From: Deltaproteobacteria bacterium
GTDB lineage: Bacteria > Desulfobacterota > DSM-4660 > Desulfatiglandales > Desulfatiglandaceae
Assembly: GCA_021159825.1 (NCBI GenBank)
Contig: JAGHDR010000374.1
Coordinates: 1 to 5,960, forward strand
Reading direction: 5' to 3'
Length of the DNA: 5,960 nucleotides
This document shows, piece after piece, positions 1-5,960 of this stretch. Made by a program: the position numbers and the translations under genes. Every line of letters starts with the position of its first letter. The stretch's first letter is position 1. The notes beneath the pieces are model-generated. The model was not told where the DNA came from and ran no database searches. It was given only the letters and a program-made list of their open reading frames with translations.

Positions 1-1443
1 CCTCAATCGTTTCAACAGATTCTGAATCTGGTCTCTTTTTCTGCAGAAACCGGTGTAAACTTCCCTTGAAACCAGTCCCAGATCATAACCCAGATCCCGC
101 AACCTGAAATCGGCGTTGTCTTCCCTTAACAAGAGACGGTATTCCGCCCGCGAGGTGAACATGCGGTAGGGCTCCCGGGTCCCTTTTGTCACCAGATCGT
201 CAATCAATACGCCGGTATAGGCTTCTGCGCGTGAAAGGATCACCGGTGCTTCACCGCGAATTTTCATGACCGCGTTGATACCCGCCAGAAGCCCCTGGGC
301 CGCAGCTTCTTCGTACCCCGAGGTGCCGTTGATCTGACCCGCGTGAAACAGGCCCGCTACCCGTTTGGTTTCCTGGGTGGGCTTCAGCTCCAGAGGATTG
401 ATATAGTCATATTCAATGGCATAGCCGGGACGCAGAATTTCAGCTTTTTCCAGCCCCGGGATGGACCTTACCATCCTGACCTGGATGTCAATGGGCAAGC
501 TCGTGGGAAGTCCGTTGGGATAGACTTCAAGGGTATCGAGTCCTTCCGGCTCAAGAAAAATCTGATGCCGCTCTTTTTCAGCAAAGCGCACCACCTTGTC
601 TTCGATGGAAGGGCAATACCGGGCACCGGTTCCCTCGATAATACCGCTGAAAAGCGGTGAGCGGTCCAGGCCCTCACGAATAATGTCATGGGTTTTTGCG
701 TTGGTGTAGGTAATATGACAGGGCACTTGGGCCAGGGGGATCCGCGTGGTGGTAAAAGAAAAGGGTTTCGGGTTTTCATCTCCCGGCTGCACCACGAGGC
801 CCTTGTAATCGATGGTTCTGCCGTTAAGCCTTGGCGTGGTGCCGGTTTTTAGCCGACCCAATTCAAAACCCAATGTGGCCAGTTGCTCGGGCAATCGGGT
901 GGATGCGGGATCTCCCATTCGACCCGCTGAGAAATGATCCAGCCCGATGTGTACCAACCCCCGCAGAAAAGTGCCGTTGGTCAGGATAACCGTTCGCCCC
1001 AGGAATTTTTCGTGAATTTGGCTTTCAATGCCGTAGACTTTTCCGTCTTTGACCAGCAAATGATCCACCATGGCCTGACGGATATCCAGGTTAGGGGCAC
1101 CCTCAACCACCCACTTCATGCGTTTTCGGTACAGGTCGCGATCATTCTGGGACCGGGATCCCTGCACCGCCAGACCTTTCCGTGTGTTGAGCCGCCGGAA
1201 CTGAATGCCTGTTTCATCGGCATTCTTTGCCATCTCACCGCCAAGGGCATCAATCTCCTTGACCAGATGCCCTTTGGCCAGTCCACCGATGGCCGGGTTG
1301 CAGCTCATGGCGGCCACATGGTCCAGGTTGATGGTCAACAGCAGGGTGGGATGTCCCATTCTTGCGGCGGCGAGGGCCGCTTCACATCCAGCGTGACCCG
1401 CACCCACCACGATCACATCGTATTGTTTGTCACAGGTGCTCAT
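1..1443 (-). CDS. mnmG: tRNA uridine-5-carboxymethylaminomethyl modification enzyme MnmG (GidA), C-terminus cut by window edge
   Basis: MnmG is the FAD-dependent partner of MnmE. Together they install the (carboxymethyl)aminomethyl group on the wobble uridine (U34) of certain tRNAs in the cytoplasm. I translated the minus strand from the ATG at 1443-1441 and found 481 codons without a stop. The FAD dinucleotide-binding motif GAGHAG is at residues 14-19. The MSCNPAIGG segment (46-54) and RYCPSIEDK (275-283) carry Cys48 and Cys277, the two conserved cysteines of the family. Both family signatures are present: [13 protein letters not shown] (338-350) and [17 protein letters not shown] (368-384). 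Family members are about 630 residues, so roughly the last 150, the helical region that contacts MnmE and tRNA, lie outside the window. An in-frame TGA at 1455-1453 makes this the only sensible start. The ribosome binding site is weak. The gene follows purA by 59 bases with no clear terminator between, so co-transcription is likely. Confidence 0.97.
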   Translation of the reverse strand, partial: MSTCDKQYDVIVVGAGHAGCEAALAAARMGHPTLLLTINLDHVAAMSCNPAIGGLAKGHLVKEIDALGGEMAKNADETGIQFRRLNTRKGLAVQGSRSQNDRDLYRKRMKWVVEGAPNLDIRQAMVDHLLVKDGKVYGIESQIHEKFLGRTVILTNGTFLRGLVHIGLDHFSAGRMGDPASTRLPEQLATLGFELGRLKTGTTPRLNGRTIDYKGLVVQPGDENPKPFSFTTTRIPLAQVPCHITYTNAKTHDIIREGLDRSPLFSGIIEGTGARYCPSIEDKVVRFAEKERHQIFLEPEGLDTLEVYPNGLPTSLPIDIQVRMVRSIPGLEKAEILRPGYAIEYDYINPLELKPTQETKRVAGLFHAGQINGTSGYEEAAAQGLLAGINAVMKIRGEAPVILSRAEAYTGVLIDDLVTKGTREPYRMFTSRAEYRLLLREDNADFRLRDLGYDLGLVSREVYTGFCRKRDQIQNLLKRLR

Positions 1444-1502
1444 GATGAGACTTCATTGTAGTGTTTACAGGGCCAGATGCTTTTACCTCTATACAAATGA
1501 AT

Positions 1503-3403
<1,901 letters not shown>

Positions 3404-3456
3404 TTTAGGATTTATAATTGTTGACGTATGATGGTTGATCTCTCAAAAAATCCCTT

Positions 3457-3735
3457 TCACATCTCTTGTTTCTTGACTTTTTTAGCCTGTTCAATCAGCT
3501 CAAGCAGTGATGTCATTTTAGGTTTCAACGGACGATTAAATGACTTATCCCAGTCCTCAGGCGTCAATTCCGCCCGCAAATGGGCTTCTATGGGAAAATG
3601 GGCATGCCAGCAGTCCAAGGTCTTAAAACATGGCAGTCCTCTGTTTTCATAACGACAAAATGAAAAAGATATCTGATGGCCCAGTCTGGGGCACCGAATC
3701 GTTCGCTCATCTGCCGGGGGAGTGCTTTTCATCAT
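3457..3735 (-). CDS. Small four-cysteine protein of unknown function
   Basis: The product is 92 residues and I cannot assign a function. It has four cysteines, C15, C27, C36 and C42 (spacing C-x11-C-x8-C-x5-C), in a compact core containing CPRLGH, SFCRYENRGLPC and LDCW, with nearby H20, H44 and H46. This looks like a metal or iron-sulfur site, but that is inference. The C-terminal third (about 75-92) is lysine-rich and likely helical. There is no signal peptide or membrane segment. I have a general recollection of similar short proteins in Desulfobacterota, which I cannot verify here. The start is ATGATG. The upstream GGGTGA (3744-3739) suits the second ATG (3732-3730, GGTG seven bases away) at least as well as the first, so the product may be 91 residues. 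It lies 75 bases after trpB and 53 bases before the MocA-like gene, in the same direction. Confidence 0.78.
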   Translation of the reverse strand: MMKSTPPADERTIRCPRLGHQISFSFCRYENRGLPCFKTLDCWHAHFPIEAHLRAELTPEDWDKSFNRPLKPKMTSLLELIEQAKKVKKQEM

Positions 3736-3747
3736 ATTTCACCCGCC

Positions 3748-3757
3748 TGTTCGAACA
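3748..3757. repeat. 10-base perfect palindrome upstream of the four-cysteine gene
   Basis: TGTTCGAACA is a perfect palindrome located 12 bases before the ATG at 3735 and just after the trpB stem-loop. It shares the TGTTC/GAACA arms with the inverted repeat at 5252-5277. It could be an operator half-pair or chance. No matching promoter is seen next to it. Confidence 0.3.
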
Positions 3758-3767
3758 TCATCGACAA

Positions 3768-3796
3768 GACCCCGGCAAATATGCTTTGCCAGGGTC
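3768..3796 (-). terminator. Stem-loop after trpB, possible weak terminator or processing hairpin
   Basis: GACCC (3768-3772) pairs with GGGTC (3792-3796), and GGCAAA (3774-3779) with TTTGCC (3785-3790). There is one C-A mismatch between the two helices and a five-base loop. It begins 14 bases after the trpB stop codon. On the minus strand the bases after the stem are TTGTCGATG, not a real T-run, so efficient intrinsic termination is doubtful. It may protect the trpB 3' end or allow partial read-through into the downstream genes. Confidence 0.5.
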
Positions 3797-3810
3797 GAAA
3801 GTCGTAGGAC

Positions 3811-5199
3811 CTACTCAAAACGGCTGGGCTGGTATCGTTTTGGCTTGGGAAGCGACGCAATGTCTTCCAGTGCCCGTTTAATTTCTTCTTCCGGCAGGGG
3901 ATAATCGCTAAGATCACCCTGAAAATAAGCCTGATAGGCTGCCATGTCCACGAGACCATGCCCACTCCAGTTAAACAGGATTACCTTTTCCTTGCCCTCT
4001 TCCTTGGCTTTCAGCGCTTCACGGATGGCCATGGCTATGGCATGGTTGCACTCCGGTGCGCTGATAAAGCCTTCGGTTCGCGCAAAGGTGATGCCCGCCT
4101 GGAAAGTTTCCATTTGGTGTACGGATTCCGCCCGGATCAATTTGTCCAAAAGCAATTGACTGATGATGGGAGCCATGCCATGATAACGCAATCCCCCTGC
4201 ATGAATGGGCGCCGGCACAAAGTTGTGCCCCAACGTATACATGGGCAGCAGCGGCGTCATCTGGACCGTGTCCCCGAAGTCGTAGGCAAAGGGTCCCTTG
4301 GTCATGGTGGGACATGAGCTGGGTTCCACGCCAATGATATCAATTTCTTTCCCATGGATCTTATCCCGCACAAAGGGGGTACAGTTGCCGGCGAAGTTGC
4401 TTCCGCCCCCGGCGCATCCGATCACCACATCGGGGTAATCCCCGGCAATGGCCATCTGCTTCTGGGTCTCCAATCCATTGATGGTTTGGTGTATCATTAC
4501 ATGGTTTAAAACGCTGCCCAGAGAATATTTTGCGCCCTCGGTGTTGACGGCTTCTTCTATGGCTTCGCTGATGGCAATGCCCAAACTTCCCGGCGATTCG
4601 GGATTTTGCTCCAAAATAGTTCGACCGGCGTTTGTTTCGGTACTGGGACTGGCGATGCACTGGGCCCCCCAGGTTTCCATCATGAGGCGTCGGTAAGGTT
4701 TTTGATTATAACTGACTTTCACCATATAGACCTTACATTCCAGGCCAAAAAAAGTGCAAGCCATAGCCAGTGCGCTTCCCCACTGGCCCGCGCCGGTTTC
4801 GGTGATGATCTTCTTGGTGCCGGCCACCTTGTTATAGTAGGCTTGTGGAATGGCCGTATTGGGTTTGTGGCTGCCGGCCGGGCTGACACCCTCGTTTTTG
4901 TAATAAATTTTGGCCGGCGTATCGAGAAATTTTTCCAGGCTGTAAGCCCTGTAAAGGGGGGTCGGTCGCCAGATGGCATATTTTTCCAGCACCTCTTCCG
5001 GTATATCGATCCATCTCTCCCGGCTCATATCCTGCTCAATCAACCCCATGGGAAAAATGGGCGACAGATCGTCGGCGCCGGCCGGTTCACCGGTTCCCGG
5101 ATGCAATGGCGGTTCCATGGGCGTGGGCATATCCGCCATGATATTGTACCATTGACGCGGCATCTCCGATTCGGGTAGAGTAATTTTTTTAGTCCTCAT
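3811..5199 (-). CDS. trpB: Tryptophan synthase beta chain, TrpB2 class (TrpB-like PLP enzyme)
   Basis: This is a PLP enzyme that condenses indole with L-serine to give tryptophan. The 462-residue length, long N-terminal extension and overall sequence match the TrpB2 class, not the roughly 400-residue TrpB1 that pairs with TrpA. The PLP Schiff-base lysine is K112 in GSHKPNTA (109-116). The catalytic glutamate is E134 in ETGAGQWG (134-141). The phosphate-binding glycine loop is GCAGGGSN (261-268). The C-terminal SGHG (412-415) replaces the SGRG of TrpB1. HAGGLRYHG (333-341) is also TrpB2-like. No trpA or other trp gene is visible, so it may salvage free indole or act as a spare beta chain, which is known for this class. 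Translation starts at ATG 5199-5197. AGGAG (5214-5210) lies ten bases upstream, a little far, with a two-codon frame between. The stop is TAG at 3813-3811. Confidence 0.95.
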   Translation of the reverse strand: MRTKKITLPESEMPRQWYNIMADMPTPMEPPLHPGTGEPAGADDLSPIFPMGLIEQDMSRERWIDIPEEVLEKYAIWRPTPLYRAYSLEKFLDTPAKIYYKNEGVSPAGSHKPNTAIPQAYYNKVAGTKKIITETGAGQWGSALAMACTFFGLECKVYMVKVSYNQKPYRRLMMETWGAQCIASPSTETNAGRTILEQNPESPGSLGIAISEAIEEAVNTEGAKYSLGSVLNHVMIHQTINGLETQKQMAIAGDYPDVVIGCAGGGSNFAGNCTPFVRDKIHGKEIDIIGVEPSSCPTMTKGPFAYDFGDTVQMTPLLPMYTLGHNFVPAPIHAGGLRYHGMAPIISQLLLDKLIRAESVHQMETFQAGITFARTEGFISAPECNHAIAMAIREALKAKEEGKEKVILFNWSGHGLVDMAAYQAYFQGDLSDYPLPEEEIKRALEDIASLPKPKRYQPSRFE

Positions 5200-5214
5200 A
5201 ACATTCTCGCTCCT
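5196..5214 (-). promoter_or_regulatory. Shine-Dalgarno and two-codon reading frame overlapping the trpB start
   Basis: AGGAG (5214-5210) is followed five bases later by ATG (5204-5202), TTA and TGA (5198-5196). The TGA overlaps the trpB ATG (5199-5197) as ATGA. The spacing from AGGAG fits the first ATG better (five bases) than the trpB ATG (ten bases). Ribosomes could therefore start on the two-codon frame and restart on trpB. This is inferred from spacing alone. Confidence 0.4.
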
Positions 5215-5238
5215 GATGTGTTATTAACCATGTAAAAA

Positions 5239-5267
5239 AGGCTAGTGTTTTTGTTCCACAAAGTCAA
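5239..5267 (-). promoter_or_regulatory. Candidate sigma-70 promoter for trpB
   Basis: On the minus strand, TTGACT (5267-5262) matches five of six bases of the -35 consensus. It is followed after exactly 17 bases by TAGCCT (5244-5239), a weak -10 (three of six). Transcription would start near 5232 and give a leader of about 33 bases, too short for a T-box or a classic trp attenuator. The -35 sits between the arms of an inverted repeat. The -10 is weak, so this is only a candidate. Confidence 0.45.
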
Positions 5268-5277
5268 GCTTGGAACA
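5252..5277. repeat. Inverted repeat in the trpB/ATPase divergent intergenic region
   Basis: TGTTCCA (5252-5258) and TGGAACA (5271-5277) are perfect 7-base inverted arms with a 12-base spacer. The spacer holds the candidate -35 of the trpB promoter. The geometry would suit a dimeric regulator acting on either divergent gene. No known regulator site is recognised. Arms this short can occur by chance. Confidence 0.45.
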
Positions 5278-5293
5278 GCCATGAATGTTTCGG

Positions 5294-5298
5294 AAGGA
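5294..5298 (+). promoter_or_regulatory. Ribosome binding site of the ATPase gene
   Basis: AAGGA lies six bases before the ATG at 5305. This decides between two in-frame starts: the ATG at 5281 has only a GGAA at 5272-5275 in front of it. Confidence 0.7.
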
Positions 5299-5304
5299 TT
5301 TAAG

Positions 5305-5960
5305 ATGCACCTTGCAGAAATTCAATTTTTCCCTGAAAAGTACCCCACCACCAACCGTTATCCATTTAATTTGAAAATCTTTCAGGAAACCGGGCGTATG
5401 ATATTCGAGTCGCCGGTGACTTTTCTGGTGGGGGAAAACGGCGCCGGAAAATCCACGTTGCTCAAGGCGCTGTGTCAAAAATGCGGGGTCCATATCTGGC
5501 GAAATGCGCCGGGAGTGAGAATAGAATCAAATCCTTACGAAGAGATCCTGCACCGGTATATGGCCGTTAAATGGACAAACGGCATTGTGCCCGGATCATT
5601 CTTTGGGTCCGAAACCTTTCGAAATTTTGCTGAGTACGTGGATGAATGGGCCGCATCAGACCCGGGAATCCTGAAATATTTCGGCGGCAAATCCTTGATT
5701 ACCCAATCCCATGGTCAGTCGCTCATGTCCTATTTCCAATCCAGATACACCATCAAGGGGATATACTTTCTGGATGAACCGGAAACGGCTCTGAGCCCCT
5801 CTTCTTTGATTGAGTTGTTAAACCTTTTAATCAAAATTCAGCAACAGGGCCATGCGCAATTCATCATTGCCACCCATTCCCCTTTTTTGCTGGCCTGTCC
5901 GGACTCCCGAATTTACAGCTTTGACACCCCCAGGATTGAACCCATAATGTATAAAGATAC
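5305..5960 (+). CDS. AAA/ABC-type predicted ATPase (COG3910-like), C-terminus cut by window edge
   Basis: The visible 218 codons encode most of a single-domain ABC-type ATPase that resembles the uncharacterised predicted ATPase family COG3910. In order: a short N-terminal beta region with YPFNLKIF (19-26), Walker A GENGAGKST (43-51), a divergent middle, GGKSLITQSHGQS (127-139) holding an ABC-signature-like SHGQS, Walker B IYFLDEPETALSP (153-165) with D157 and E158, and the switch histidine in IIATHSPFLL (187-196). There is no transmembrane segment and no room for a SMC-type coiled coil. Family members end about 30-40 residues further on, so only the tail is missing. The start at 5305 is preferred because AAGGA (5294-5298) sits six bases before it. 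An in-frame ATG at 5281 would add eight residues with poorer support. Its cellular role is unknown. It is transcribed divergently from trpB. Confidence 0.9.
   Translation, partial: MHLAEIQFFPEKYPTTNRYPFNLKIFQETGRMIFESPVTFLVGENGAGKSTLLKALCQKCGVHIWRNAPGVRIESNPYEEILHRYMAVKWTNGIVPGSFFGSETFRNFAEYVDEWAASDPGILKYFGGKSLITQSHGQSLMSYFQSRYTIKGIYFLDEPETALSPSSLIELLNLLIKIQQQGHAQFIIATHSPFLLACPDSRIYSFDTPRIEPIMYKD

Noticed and set aside
934..1461. 175-codon plus-strand open frame
   Set aside because: It is antisense to the FAD-binding half of mnmG and has no recognisable domain.
1444..1502. Possible terminator or promoter between purA and mnmG
   Set aside because: No stable inverted repeat, T-run or paired -35/-10 boxes are visible on the minus strand.
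3404..3456. Promoter for the MocA-like gene (TTGAGA with TATAAA on the minus strand)
   Set aside because: The spacing between the two boxes is well over 20 bases, too long for a sigma-70 promoter. A leaderless start cannot be excluded but is not supported.
4606..5178. 190-codon plus-strand open frame
   Set aside because: It is antisense to the N-terminal half of trpB, with no recognisable motif and no gene-like context.
5200..5304. Tryptophan attenuator or T-box leader for trpB
   Set aside because: There is no Trp-rich leader peptide and no room for alternative hairpins in the short leader.
5242..5493. 83-codon minus-strand frame before trpB
   Set aside because: It is antisense to the ATPase Walker A region and runs through the intergenic region. 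There is no motif, and the ATPase reading is clearly the real one.

Overview
The window reads as ordinary bacterial chromosome. It holds six protein genes packed with short gaps. There are no tRNA or rRNA genes, CRISPR arrays, insertion sequences or phage genes. Five genes lie on the minus strand and one on the plus strand, and both ends are cut by the window edge. The composition is near half GC by eye. Single-copy housekeeping genes, a stand-alone TrpB2-type tryptophan synthase beta chain, a MocA-like nucleotidyltransferase and a small four-cysteine protein of a type I associate with sulfate-reducer-like bacteria together suggest a Desulfobacterota (old Deltaproteobacteria) genome. That placement is inference and not proven here.

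Layout, in the direction of minus-strand transcription (right to left). trpB (TrpB2 class, 5199-3811) starts a leftward run and has a plausible sigma-70-like promoter at 5239-5267. After its stop comes a stem-loop (3768-3796), then a 92-residue four-cysteine protein of unknown function (3735-3457), a MocA-like nucleotidyltransferase (3403-2780, GTG start), purA (2795-1503, overlapping the previous gene by 16 bases) and mnmG (1443 to the left edge, about three quarters of the gene). On the right, a plus-strand AAA/ABC-type ATPase (5305 to the right edge) diverges from trpB across a 105-base intergenic region that contains an inverted repeat.

The genes do not form one obvious pathway. purA makes adenylosuccinate for AMP synthesis, mnmG modifies the tRNA wobble uridine, the MocA-like enzyme probably serves molybdenum cofactor maturation, and TrpB2 condenses indole with serine. 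Tight spacing from the four-cysteine gene through purA, and no clear terminator before mnmG, suggest co-transcription of at least part of the run. The stem-loop after trpB may separate or attenuate it from the rest.

I found no convincing new multi-gene system. The points most worth a second look are the four-cysteine protein beside the MocA-like gene, the uncharacterised ATPase, a two-codon reading frame fused to the trpB start codon, and TGTTC/GAACA inverted repeats at two sites.
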